DNA of 64,000 nucleotides, from positions 28,001-92,000 of the forward strand of contig JAFUKO010000101.1 of assembly GCA_017473555.1 (NCBI GenBank), read 5' to 3'. Both the position numbers and the translations under genes were made by a program. The notes beneath the pieces are model-generated. The model had not been told where the DNA came from. It saw only the letters and a program-made list of their open reading frames with translations, and did not search any database. This document shows, in pieces, positions 18,180 through 26,937 of the stretch. This stretch comes from Ruminococcus sp. GTDB lineage: Bacteria > Bacillota > Clostridia > Oscillospirales > Acutalibacteraceae. How positions within the stretch are numbered: the first letter of the stretch is position 1; the number at the start of each line of letters is the position of its first letter.

Positions 18180-19346
18180 TTAAATGCACATTTCAAAGAT
18201 TTTTTCGATATCCTCCGCAGTTAAATCTACAAAGCCGTGCAAAGTGTCACCCTCGCACGCTTTTTCTGCCATGAGCTTGAAGTGCTCTGTGGTGATACCT
18301 ACCTTTGTGAATGTGTCGTCGAGTCCCAAAGTGTTAAATAAGAAGTCTGAGAGCTCATCAATAGCCTTGTTTGCTATTTCCATCTTCGGCAAACTCTTGT
18401 CGATATCAAAAACATTAACGCCGAACTGAACATATTTATCAACATTTTTCTCGTTCAGGCAATAGCGTAAAAATCGTGGTGTAAGTATAGCAAGACCCAA
18501 GCCGTGAGTAATGTCATAAATTGCTGACAATTCGTGCTCCATCGGATGACAGCTCCATTCGTGCTGTTTGCCACCGGTTACAAAGGTGTTGATTGCCCAT
18601 GATGACGCCCACATAAGGTTAGCTCTTGCTTCGTAATCATCAGGCTTATTGAGTGCGATAGGTGTGTATTTGATAACAGTTTTTAAAAGTCCCTCCATAA
18701 AGCTGTCGAGCATATATAAATCCTCTTGTGGTGCGAAGTAAACCTCTAAAATATGGCTTAAGATATCCGCACTGCCACACGCTGTCTGGTACGCACTGAC
18801 TGAATATGTGAGTGTCGGATCAAGGAAAGAAACTTTTGGAAGAAGCGGTTTTGCAAGTCTGCCGATTTTATCTTTTGTTTCAAGGTTAGAGATAACACCG
18901 CCACAGTTCATCTCAGAACCTGTAGCTGAAAGTGTGAGGATAGTAAGTACAGGGAGTGCGTCCTTTACTTCTGCCCACTCACTGAAAAAGTCCCACGCAT
19001 CGTGGTCAACCTTAGCTGCTGCGGCAATCCACTTTGTACAATCGAGTGTTGAGCCGCCGCCAACCGCGAGCAGTACGTCAATATTATGCTCTTTACAGAG
19101 CTTTGCACCTTCTCTTACTGAGTCAACTCTTGGGTTAGGCTCAATGCCCGATAGTTCAAAAACTTCGAGTCCTGCCTTTTCAATCTGTGCTATAACCTTG
19201 TCATAAAGGCCTGACTTTTTGATAGAGCCACCACCATAGCAAAGTAAAACTCTTTTGCCGTAGTTCTTAAGCTCGTCGCCTAAGTGATCAGTAGCGTTTT
19301 TACCGAAATGTATTTTAGTAGGTACGTGATAGGTAAAGCTGTTCAT
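18180..19346 (-). CDS. iron-containing alcohol dehydrogenase (BDH-like)
   Basis: 388 aa. It carries NAD(P)-binding GGGSIKKSG and VGGGSTLDCTKWIAAA, and metal ligands in the ILSHILEVYF, HEWSCHPMEHELS and DITHGLGLAIL regions. It resembles NADPH-dependent butanol or aldehyde reductases of the YqhD/BdhA branch. It lies 12 bases after the ABC exporter gene with no terminator between, so it belongs to the MarR-controlled unit. A role in detoxifying aldehydes alongside the exporter is inference. Confidence 0.9.
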   Translation of the reverse strand: MNSFTYHVPTKIHFGKNATDHLGDELKNYGKRVLLCYGGGSIKKSGLYDKVIAQIEKAGLEVFELSGIEPNPRVDSVREGAKLCKEHNIDVLLAVGGGSTLDCTKWIAAAAKVDHDAWDFFSEWAEVKDALPVLTILTLSATGSEMNCGGVISNLETKDKIGRLAKPLLPKVSFLDPTLTYSVSAYQTACGSADILSHILEVYFAPQEDLYMLDSFMEGLLKTVIKYTPIALNKPDDYEARANLMWASSWAINTFVTGGKQHEWSCHPMEHELSAIYDITHGLGLAILTPRFLRYCLNEKNVDKYVQFGVNVFDIDKSLPKMEIANKAIDELSDFLFNTLGLDDTFTKVGITTEHFKLMAEKACEGDTLHGFVDLTAEDIEKIFEMCI

Positions 19347-19358
19347 AATATCCTCCTT

Positions 19359-21203
19359 TTAATCCTGTTCAAACTGGCTGTTGTACAGCTCAGCGTAAAA
19401 TCCTCCCTGTGCGATAAGTTCATCGTGTGTGCCGATAGAGTCGATGTCACCGTCTTTGAGCACCAATATAAGGTCGGAGTTTTTGATTGTTGAAAGTCTG
19501 TGTGCTATGACAAAGGATGTTCTGTCATTTGTCAGCTCATCCATAGCCGCCTGGATAATACGCTCGGTACGTGTATCAACCGAGCTTGTAGCTTCGTCTA
19601 AAATAAGTAGTGGAGCGTTTTCAATCATAGCTCTGGCTATTGTGAGCTGTTGTTTCTGACCTGATGAAAGTGAAGTTTTATCATCCAGTACAGTGTCATA
19701 GCCCTTTGGCAGTGTGTGTATAAAGTGGTGGATGCCAACCGCCTTACATGCTTTGACAAGCTCTTCTTCGCTGACGTCTTTTTTTGAATACACGAGATTT
19801 TCTCGTACTGTTCCCTCAAACAACCAGGTGTCTTGTAGTACCATACAGAAAAGCTCGTGAACATTTTCTCTTGTCAATGTATCAATTGGCACACCATCAA
19901 TCAGAATATCGCCTGAGTTTACCTCGTAAAAACGCATCAGAAGGTTGACGATAGTTGTTTTACCTGCACCGGTAGGGCCGACGATAGCGACCTTCTGACC
20001 TGCTTTAACCTTGACGCTGAAGTCGTTTATGATAGTCTTATCCTTTGTGTAGCCGAATTTTACGTTTCTGAATTCAACGTCACCTTTAACATTTGTAAGC
20101 TTCTTGGTTTTGTGGGATTCGTCAGATAATTCGGTTGCCTTTAAGTATTCAAAAACACGCTCACTTGCCGCAGCTGTTGACTGCATACTGGTAAATGCCT
20201 GAGCAATCTGGCTGAGCGGGTTTGTAAACAATCTTACATAAACCATAAATGCAACAATAACACCAAAAGTGATGTGGCCATTAAGCGCAAGAACAGCACC
20301 TACGATACATACCGCAACGTAGCCTAAGTTACCGATAAATGTCATCAGTGGTTGCATCATACCTGATAGCGCTGACGCCTTGTATGCTGAGTCACGCAAA
20401 TGGCGGTTTATTCTGTCGAATTCCTCTTTGGATGATTTTTCTGCATTGAACGCTTTCACAACCAGGTGACCTGAGTAAATCTCCTCAACGTGGCCGTTAA
20501 TAGCACCCAGATGTCGTTGCTGACGTGTAAAATGCTTCTGCGAGTTTTTCATAATAAAGCTCATCATCACAAAGCCTAAAATCGAAGTTGCAACAGCTGT
20601 TAAGGTGAGAGTCACGTTTGTGATGAACATCATAAACAGCGAACCCAAAAACAGCGTAACGTTTGAAACGAGCATACCGATGCTCTGGTTTAAGGTCATA
20701 CCGATTGTGTCGATATCGTTTGTAATACGTGAGAGTACATCGCCGTAGCTGACTTTATCAAAGTAGGAGAAAGGTAGGCGGTTTGTTTTCTCGATAATAT
20801 CAGTACGCAGTTTTTTTGACAGTTTCTGGGTAACAGTTGCCATAATAAACTGCTGTGAGAAGTTCAGAATCCAGCTTATGCCATAGAGTACCATCATTAT
20901 AACTGACAGCCTAGTGACTTTTTCTGTGTCTATTGTTGTTCTAAGACCTGCCGCAATTATGTCGGTTATCTGACTCAAAACATCAGGACCGATAAGTGCT
21001 ACTATAGTTCCTATCATAGCGCATACTATCGCAATGATTACGGTTGGGATGTACTTTTTTGAGTAGTTAATCAGCTCGCCCCAGGTTTTTTTGAAATCTT
21101 TTGGCTTTTCGCCGTGGAATTTGTTGCCACCCGGACCTCGGTGATGCTGTACAGGCTTTTTTGATATATTTTCGCCGACCATTGTTTTCTTTTTCTCAAT
21201 CAT
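19359..21203 (-). CDS. heterodimeric ABC exporter subunit (canonical ATPase site)
   Basis: 614 aa, one TM domain of six helices (about 50-345) plus an ATPase domain. Walker A (GPTGAGKTT) is near residue 408, the signature is LSSGQKQQ, and Walker B is LLILDEATSSVD with the catalytic glutamate. The start ATG follows GGAGGAG and overlaps the stop of the upstream ABC gene. It pairs with that gene as a multidrug-type heterodimer (the BmrCD or TM287/288 pattern). It has a His/Gly/Lys-rich N-terminal tail. Confidence 0.9.
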   Translation of the reverse strand: MIEKKKTMVGENISKKPVQHHRGPGGNKFHGEKPKDFKKTWGELINYSKKYIPTVIIAIVCAMIGTIVALIGPDVLSQITDIIAAGLRTTIDTEKVTRLSVIMMVLYGISWILNFSQQFIMATVTQKLSKKLRTDIIEKTNRLPFSYFDKVSYGDVLSRITNDIDTIGMTLNQSIGMLVSNVTLFLGSLFMMFITNVTLTLTAVATSILGFVMMSFIMKNSQKHFTRQQRHLGAINGHVEEIYSGHLVVKAFNAEKSSKEEFDRINRHLRDSAYKASALSGMMQPLMTFIGNLGYVAVCIVGAVLALNGHITFGVIVAFMVYVRLFTNPLSQIAQAFTSMQSTAAASERVFEYLKATELSDESHKTKKLTNVKGDVEFRNVKFGYTKDKTIINDFSVKVKAGQKVAIVGPTGAGKTTIVNLLMRFYEVNSGDILIDGVPIDTLTRENVHELFCMVLQDTWLFEGTVRENLVYSKKDVSEEELVKACKAVGIHHFIHTLPKGYDTVLDDKTSLSSGQKQQLTIARAMIENAPLLILDEATSSVDTRTERIIQAAMDELTNDRTSFVIAHRLSTIKNSDLILVLKDGDIDSIGTHDELIAQGGFYAELYNSQFEQD

Positions 21204-22960
21204 TTTAACAGCTCCTCCTGTGACAACTGTGATAGAGCAATTTCCTTGTAAACAGAGCAAGTTTCAAGCAAGTCTTTGTGCTTGCCCATACCCGCAATTT
21301 CGCCCTCGTTTAGTACTATAATCAGGTCGGCGTCTTTGATAGTACCGATACGCTGAGCGACAATGATGTTTGTAGTTCCTGCGGTTTCCTGCTTTAAGGT
21401 GTTGCGTAGCACTCTGTCGGTTTTGTAGTCGAGTGCAGAGAAAGAATCGTCAAAAATAAGTATTTCGGGATTTCTGCAGATAGCACGAGCGATACAAAGT
21501 CGCTGACGCTGACCGCCCGATACGTTGGTGCCGCCCTGAGTAATATCGGAGTTGTAGTCATACGGCATTTTCTCGACAAATTCACTCGCCTGAGCAATTT
21601 TTACGGCACGTTTTACATCATCTTCTGTGTAGTTTTCCTTGCCGTTTGAGCCGAATGCTACGTTTGTGTTGACAGTGCCCGAGAAGAGCAGAGCTTTCTG
21701 AGGAACATAACCGATTTTGTTGTGTAGGGCTTCAAGATTGTAGTCTTTGACGTCTATGCCGTCAACAAGCACCTGACCTTTTGTTACATCGTAAAAACGT
21801 GGAATAAGGTTAATCAGTGTTGACTTACCACAACCGGTCGAGCCGATAATCGCAATTGTCTGACCCTTTTCAGCTTTGAAGCTGATGTCTTTTAAGACAT
21901 AGTCGCTTGCGTCAGGGTACATAAAGCTGACGTTTCTGAATTCGATTTCGCCTTTTACAGTTGAATCGCTACCATCTTTTTCACCATCAAATATAGTAGG
22001 CTCGGTATCGATTACCTCGTTTATACGTTTAGCAGCAACAACTGCACGTGGTGCCATAATGAATATCATATTAAGCACCATAAACGACATAATGACGTGT
22101 ATTGCGTACTGAGAGAATACAATCATCTCAGAGAATATCTCGACTCTTTCCATTCCTACAGCAGCATTGATAATAAATGCACCTAAAAAGTATATGACCA
22201 CGGACATACCGTTCATTACAATCATCATAGTAGGGCCCATTAAAGACATTACACGATGTGCACTGAGGTTGTTTCTGGTTATCTCATCGTTTGCTTTTTC
22301 GAACTTTGCTTCCTGATAGTCTTCGGCATTGTATGCTCTGATAACCCTCAGACCTGTCAGATTTTCTCTTGTGATACGGTTGATGTTGTCGGTGAGTCCC
22401 TGGATTCTCTTGAATTTAGGTAACGCAAAGAAGTAGCAGATAATAAGCACTGTGCACACAATAAGCACTGATATAATGGTTGTTAAGGTCCATTCTATGT
22501 GCTTGCCTGAAATTTTGCTGATTGCCCACACGCTCATGATAGGCGCCTTGATAAGAGCCATCATACCGAAAACGATAACATTCTGTACCTGAGTGATATC
22601 GTTTGTTGAGCGGGTGATAAGGGAGGCAGAGGAAAACCTGTTCATCTGCTCAAGAGAGAACGAGCTAACCTTGTCGTATAGTTTTGTTCTGACTCGAAAC
22701 GAGTAGTCTGAAGCTACCTTTGCCGCTATGACATGCAATAATACAGCCATAACAAGTGAGCCCAGAGCACAAGTGAGCATTTTTGCTCCTGCTGTGAGTA
22801 TCGAGCCTAACGCCGAGCCCTCTGTTTGTACCAACGTTGTGATTTCAGCCATATAGTCAGGCATTTTAAGCTCCAGAAATACCTGAAAGGCTATTACCAA
22901 GGCATTGAGTGCAACATAGAGCCAGCTCTTTTTATCAAAATGTTTTAGTATCTCTTTCAC
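21200..22960 (-). CDS. heterodimeric ABC exporter subunit (degenerate ATPase site)
   Basis: 586 aa, six TM helices then an ATPase domain. Walker A is GSTGCGKST (near 370) and the signature is VSGGQRQR. Walker B reads LIFDDSFSALD, so the catalytic glutamate is replaced by aspartate. That substitution is the hallmark of the degenerate half of heterodimeric exporters. Overlaps marR by ATGA at its start and the next ABC gene at its end. Confidence 0.9.
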   Translation of the reverse strand: MKEILKHFDKKSWLYVALNALVIAFQVFLELKMPDYMAEITTLVQTEGSALGSILTAGAKMLTCALGSLVMAVLLHVIAAKVASDYSFRVRTKLYDKVSSFSLEQMNRFSSASLITRSTNDITQVQNVIVFGMMALIKAPIMSVWAISKISGKHIEWTLTTIISVLIVCTVLIICYFFALPKFKRIQGLTDNINRITRENLTGLRVIRAYNAEDYQEAKFEKANDEITRNNLSAHRVMSLMGPTMMIVMNGMSVVIYFLGAFIINAAVGMERVEIFSEMIVFSQYAIHVIMSFMVLNMIFIMAPRAVVAAKRINEVIDTEPTIFDGEKDGSDSTVKGEIEFRNVSFMYPDASDYVLKDISFKAEKGQTIAIIGSTGCGKSTLINLIPRFYDVTKGQVLVDGIDVKDYNLEALHNKIGYVPQKALLFSGTVNTNVAFGSNGKENYTEDDVKRAVKIAQASEFVEKMPYDYNSDITQGGTNVSGGQRQRLCIARAICRNPEILIFDDSFSALDYKTDRVLRNTLKQETAGTTNIIVAQRIGTIKDADLIIVLNEGEIAGMGKHKDLLETCSVYKEIALSQLSQEELLK

Positions 22961-23418
22961 TCGTTGTCCTCCTTACTAAGATTATTCTTGATTTTTTCGC
23001 ATATTTTGTAAAACTCAGTAAGCTCCTCTTGCGTTAAAGAGTCTGCCATAATGTTTTCCAGTTTATTTCTACGCTGTTTGATTTCATCAGCGACAAGCGT
23101 AGTTTTTTGAGTAAGTACGATTTTTTTGAGTCTGCGGTCAGCGCAGACTTCCTCACGCTTTATGTAGTCTTTTTGTTCTAAAAGCGTCAGTATTTTGCTC
23201 ATTGTTGATCGACGTACATTGAACTCTTTCTCTAAATCACGCTGAAAGGTATCAACGTCATTGTGGTCGTAAAGATAAGCAATTATACACGCACTCGAGT
23301 GCGACAATCCTGATTTTTCGTCGCATTGCGAGGTATCACAAAAAGAGTGTTTCTGGATATGGCGGTGTATAAGATTGTTTATTTCAGCAAATTGTCTGCC
23401 GATTTGTGTATCAGTCAT
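22957..23418 (-). CDS. MarR family transcriptional regulator
   Basis: 153 aa winged-helix repressor type: STMSKILTLLEQKDYIKREE as recognition helix and wing, then RRLKKIVLTQKT. It has an N-terminal dimerisation helix with CDTSQCDEK cysteines that could sense oxidation or metals (speculative). It is the first gene of the operon marR-ABC-ABC-adh-LOG. The palindrome just upstream is its likely operator, giving autoregulation. Confidence 0.9.
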   Translation of the reverse strand: MTDTQIGRQFAEINNLIHRHIQKHSFCDTSQCDEKSGLSHSSACIIAYLYDHNDVDTFQRDLEKEFNVRRSTMSKILTLLEQKDYIKREEVCADRRLKKIVLTQKTTLVADEIKQRRNKLENIMADSLTQEELTEFYKICEKIKNNLSKEDNE

Positions 23419-23431
23419 AAGCCACCTCTTT

Positions 23432-23460
23432 GTTAGTTGTCAAACTGTTTGATGTCTAAC
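23432..23460. promoter_or_regulatory. 29-bp palindrome, candidate MarR operator
   Basis: Half-sites GTTAG-n2-GTCAAAC and GTTTGAT-n2-CTAAC are arranged about one central base. It begins directly after the minus-strand -10 box, so a bound repressor would block the transcription start. Confidence 0.7.
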
Positions 23461-23489
23461 ATTATACCGCACGGACATTTCTCTGTCAA
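23461..23489 (-). promoter_or_regulatory. consensus promoter of the marR operon
   Basis: Minus strand: TTGACA, exactly 17 bp, TATAAT. Both boxes match the sigma-A consensus perfectly, as expected for a strong promoter kept silent by a repressor. Confidence 0.85.
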
Positions 23490-23542
23490 TCAACATAGTG
23501 TAAACATAACAATAGGTATAATGCACAATTTCGTTGAAAAAG

Positions 23543-23571
23543 TTGAAATGTCAACGTTGCGGTGATATAAT
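23543..23571 (+). promoter_or_regulatory. promoter of the lipid-kinase-like gene
   Basis: TTGAAA, a 17-bp spacer and TATAAT, 25 bases before the ATG. Confidence 0.7.
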
Positions 23572-23596
23572 GTAGCGGTAAAATGAGGTGATAATT

Positions 23597-24475
23597 ATGG
23601 TACATATTCTGTACAATCTAAATGCCAATTGTGGTAATGATAAAAATAACACAGTTGATTACATTAAAAGTAAGTTTTCAGAAAGCAAAGCTGTGAGTCT
23701 TTTTGAAATAGACGATTTAAAGGCGTTTTTTGATACATTTTCTGCTGATGATGAGGTAGTTCTCATTGGTGGTGACGGAACATTGAACGTTGTTCTCAAC
23801 AAGCTCAGAGGCTATGATATCAAAAACAACTTCTATTTATACAAAGGCGGCACAGGAAATGATTTTCTCCGTGATATCTGTGGTGATGCTTTTGAAAAAG
23901 ACGAGCCTGTTCTTATAAACGAGTATATCGACAATCTGCCTGTTGTCACAGTCAACGGCAAGGAATACTTATTTGTTAATAATGTCGGCTTTGGAATAGA
24001 CGGTAAGGTGTGCACTGCGGCTGAAGATTTGAAAGCTAAAGGTAAGAAGAGTGTCAACTATACTACTTTAGCCATAAAGCTTTTGCTTACTTCATATAAG
24101 CCTAACGGCGCTACTGTAACTGTAGACGGAAAGACCGAAAAGTTCGAAAGAGTGTGGATGGCACCTGTCATGAACGGACTTTACTATGGTGGCGGTATGA
24201 TGCCGTGTCCACAGCAGGATAGAGAAAGCGACGATATTTCCTGTTGTGTAATTCATTCTACAAATCCTTTGCAGACTCTGATTATCTTCCCGTCAATTTT
24301 CAAGGGGGAGCACGTAAAACACGAGTCTAAGGTAAGAGCTTTCAAGGGCAAGGAAATCAAGGTAGAGTTTGATAAGCCTCAGGACGTTCAGATTGACGGC
24401 GAAACAATTCGTGGTGTGACAGAGATTTCAACTGTTAAGTATGCGTCACTCAGAAAAACCGCTACATCAAAATAA
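23597..24475 (+). CDS. diacylglycerol/lipid kinase family protein
   Basis: 292 aa, DAGK catalytic domain (YegS/DgkB type). The nucleotide-binding GGDGTLN is at 58-64, followed by YKGGTGNDFLRD and a C-terminal beta-sandwich with QIDGE. Phosphorylates a lipid such as diacylglycerol in related proteins; the real substrate is unknown. The ATG 7 bases after GAGGTG is preferred to a GTG at 23588. Confidence 0.85.
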   Translation: MVHILYNLNANCGNDKNNTVDYIKSKFSESKAVSLFEIDDLKAFFDTFSADDEVVLIGGDGTLNVVLNKLRGYDIKNNFYLYKGGTGNDFLRDICGDAFEKDEPVLINEYIDNLPVVTVNGKEYLFVNNVGFGIDGKVCTAAEDLKAKGKKSVNYTTLAIKLLLTSYKPNGATVTVDGKTEKFERVWMAPVMNGLYYGGGMMPCPQQDRESDDISCCVIHSTNPLQTLIIFPSIFKGEHVKHESKVRAFKGKEIKVEFDKPQDVQIDGETIRGVTEISTVKYASLRKTATSK

Positions 24476-24518
24476 GCAAATATAAATTAGTATATAGCTT
24501 AAAAAGATAATTAATACA

Positions 24519-24551
24519 ACAGGGCTCAACGTATCTGAGCCCTGTTTTTTA
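24519..24551 (+). terminator. intrinsic terminator
   Basis: A 10-bp stem ACAGGGCTCA / TGAGCCCTGT followed by TTTTT. Confidence 0.9.
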
Positions 24552-24632
24552 TGTATATTTCAGTATTGTTAGCTACTTTGCCGATTTAGTGAGGTAAATT
24601 TTGAACAAAAAGCCGAAAATACCGCTTGTCGA

Positions 24633-24661
24633 TTGACTTTATAAAACAGTTGTAGTAAAAT
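24633..24661 (+). promoter_or_regulatory. promoter of hppA
   Basis: TTGACT, a 17-bp spacer and TAAAAT, 35 bases before the ATG. Confidence 0.65.
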
Positions 24662-24696
24662 CTTATGCATATTTGATAAGGAGGAGTGCCATTTTT

Positions 24697-26814
24697 ATGG
24701 AAAACTATCTTGTTATTGCGACCTTTGTCGGTGCGGTACTGGCTATTCTCTTCGCTGTTATTATGGCAAAAAGAGTACTTAGTTTCGACGAAGGTACAGA
24801 AAAAATGAAGAAAATCTCCGCTAATATCCGTCAGGGTGCTAACGCTTACCTCAAAAGACAGTATACAATCGTATCTGCGTTCTTTGGTGGTATGTTTGTT
24901 GTTCTCTGTCTTATGGCGGCATTTAACATGCTTACCTGGTATGTACCGTTTGCGTTCATCACAGGTGGTCTGTTCTCAGGACTTTCGGGCTTTATCGGTA
25001 TGAAGATTGCTACAGCCGCTAACGCTCGTACAGCAAATGCTTGCAGAACAGGTCTTAACAAAGGCTTACGTGTAGCTTTCTCAGCAGGTTCGGTTATGGG
25101 CTTCACTGTAGTAGGTTTAGGACTTTTAGATATTTCTATCTGGTTCTTCTTACTCAGATTCGTATTCGGCTGTACTGCTTCTGAGATTACCAGTGCTATG
25201 CTTACATTCGGTATGGGTGCTTCATCAATGGCACTCTTTGCCCGTGTTGGCGGCGGTATCTTCACAAAAGCTGCTGACGTTGGTGCTGCTCTGGTTGGTA
25301 AGGTTGAGGCAGGCATCCCTGAGGATGACCCACGTAACCCTGCTTGTATCGCTGATAACGTAGGCGACAACGTTGGTGACGTTGCTGGTATGGGTGCTGA
25401 CCTCTACGAGTCTTATGTAGGCTCAGTTATTTCAGCATCTGCATTAGGTGTTGCTGCTTTCTCTAATTTACACGATGCAGCTTTCGGTTTCAGAGCTATG
25501 GCTGTTCCTATGCTCATCGCAGCAGTCGGTATTCTCTGCTCTATTTTAGGTACATTCTTTGTACGCACAAAAGAGAACGCTGACCAGAAAGCTCTCTTAA
25601 AGTCACTTTCACGTGGTACAAACCTTTCAGCTATTGTAATTGCAGTTGCTGCTTTCCCACTTATTTACTTTGTTTTAGGTAAAGCAAACTTAGGTTTCTA
25701 CTTTGCTATTATCGCAGGTCTTTTAGCAGGTGTGCTCATCGGTCTTTCAACCGAGTACTTCACATCTGATTCATACAAGCCTACTAAGAACCTCGCTGCT
25801 AAGTCAGAGACAGGTTCTGCTACAATCATCATCGGTGGTTTAGGTCTTGGTATGCTTTCAACAGTACTCCCAATCGTTATCGTTGGTGCTTGTGTACTTG
25901 TTGCTTACTTTGTATCTGCTGGTAACTTAACAGAAGCAGGCGGTGCTTCTGCCGGTCTTTACGGTATTGCTTTAGCTGCTGTTGGTATGTTTTCAACTTT
26001 AGGTATTACACTTGCTACTGACGCTTACGGTCCAGTTGCTGATAATGCAGGCGGTATCGCTGAGATGGCAGGTCTTGAGCCAGAAGTTAGACAGAGAACA
26101 GATGCTCTTGACTCACTTGGTAACACAACTGCTGCTACAGGTAAGGGCTTTGCTATCGGTTCAGCTGCTTTAACAGCTTTAGCTTTAGTTGCTTCTTATA
26201 TCGAGAAAGCTCAGGAAGTTGGCTCAGATGTTAACTTTGAAACATTCACAGTTATGGATCCGCTCGTACTCGTTGGTTTATTCATCGGTGCTTGCTTACC
26301 ATTCGTATTCGCAGCTCTCACTATGGATGCTGTAGGTCGTGCTGCTCAGTCAGTTGTTATTGAGGTTAGACGCCAGTTCAAGGCTATCAAGGGCCTTATC
26401 GACGGCAAGGCTGATGCTGATTACGCAAGATGCGTAGACCTTTGTACAAAGTCAAGTTTAAAGGAAATGATTCTTCCTACAATCGTAGCTGTTGTTACTC
26501 CTGTTGTAGTTGGTCTTATCTTAGGCGTTAAGGGTGTAGTTGGTATGCTCGCTGGTGCTACAGTTACAGGTTTCTTGCTCGCTGTATTTATGTCAAACTC
26601 AGGTGGTGCTTGGGATAACGCTAAAAAGCACATCGAGTCAGGTGTGCACGGCGGTAAGGGTAGTGATCAGCACAAGGCTGCTGTTGTTGGTGACACAGTA
26701 GGTGACCCATTCAAGGACACATCAGGCCCATCAATTAACATCCTCATCAAGCTGCTTTCAATGGTTTCAATCGTATTTGCAGCATTGGTTGTTAATTTCT
26801 CAATTTTAGGTTAA
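24697..26814 (+). CDS. hppA: membrane-bound ion-translocating pyrophosphatase
   Basis: 705 aa, about 16 TM helices. It hydrolyses pyrophosphate and pumps H+ and/or Na+ across the membrane. The family signature GGGIFTKAADVGAALVGKVE is followed by the aspartate-rich DNVGDNVGDVAGMGADLYES and, near the C-terminus, VGDTVGDPFKDTSGPS. The segment GNTTAATGKGFAIGS has alanine where K+-independent enzymes carry lysine, so it should be K+-dependent. Whether it moves Na+, H+ or both cannot be told without alignment. The start follows AAGGAGGAG. Confidence 0.95.
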   Translation: MENYLVIATFVGAVLAILFAVIMAKRVLSFDEGTEKMKKISANIRQGANAYLKRQYTIVSAFFGGMFVVLCLMAAFNMLTWYVPFAFITGGLFSGLSGFIGMKIATAANARTANACRTGLNKGLRVAFSAGSVMGFTVVGLGLLDISIWFFLLRFVFGCTASEITSAMLTFGMGASSMALFARVGGGIFTKAADVGAALVGKVEAGIPEDDPRNPACIADNVGDNVGDVAGMGADLYESYVGSVISASALGVAAFSNLHDAAFGFRAMAVPMLIAAVGILCSILGTFFVRTKENADQKALLKSLSRGTNLSAIVIAVAAFPLIYFVLGKANLGFYFAIIAGLLAGVLIGLSTEYFTSDSYKPTKNLAAKSETGSATIIIGGLGLGMLSTVLPIVIVGACVLVAYFVSAGNLTEAGGASAGLYGIALAAVGMFSTLGITLATDAYGPVADNAGGIAEMAGLEPEVRQRTDALDSLGNTTAATGKGFAIGSAALTALALVASYIEKAQEVGSDVNFETFTVMDPLVLVGLFIGACLPFVFAALTMDAVGRAAQSVVIEVRRQFKAIKGLIDGKADADYARCVDLCTKSSLKEMILPTIVAVVTPVVVGLILGVKGVVGMLAGATVTGFLLAVFMSNSGGAWDNAKKHIESGVHGGKGSDQHKAAVVGDTVGDPFKDTSGPSINILIKLLSMVSIVFAALVVNFSILG

Positions 26815-26828
26815 TAGTAATAATATAC

Positions 26829-26865
26829 AAACAGCGTGTGGATTTTTCTACACGCTGTTTTTTTG
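26829..26865 (+). terminator. intrinsic terminator after hppA
   Basis: An 11-bp stem AAACAGCGTGT / ACACGCTGTTT with a T run. Confidence 0.9.
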
Positions 26866-26871
26866 TTTGCA

Positions 26872-26899
26872 TTGAAATGGAAAATTTAGGGAGTATAAT
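26872..26899 (+). promoter_or_regulatory. promoter of the dockerin starch-binding gene
   Basis: TTGAAA, a 16-bp spacer and TATAAT, 38 bases before the ATG. Confidence 0.6.
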
Positions 26900-26937
26900 A
26901 TAGATGTACAATTTATATTTAATATGGAGGTTAGAAT

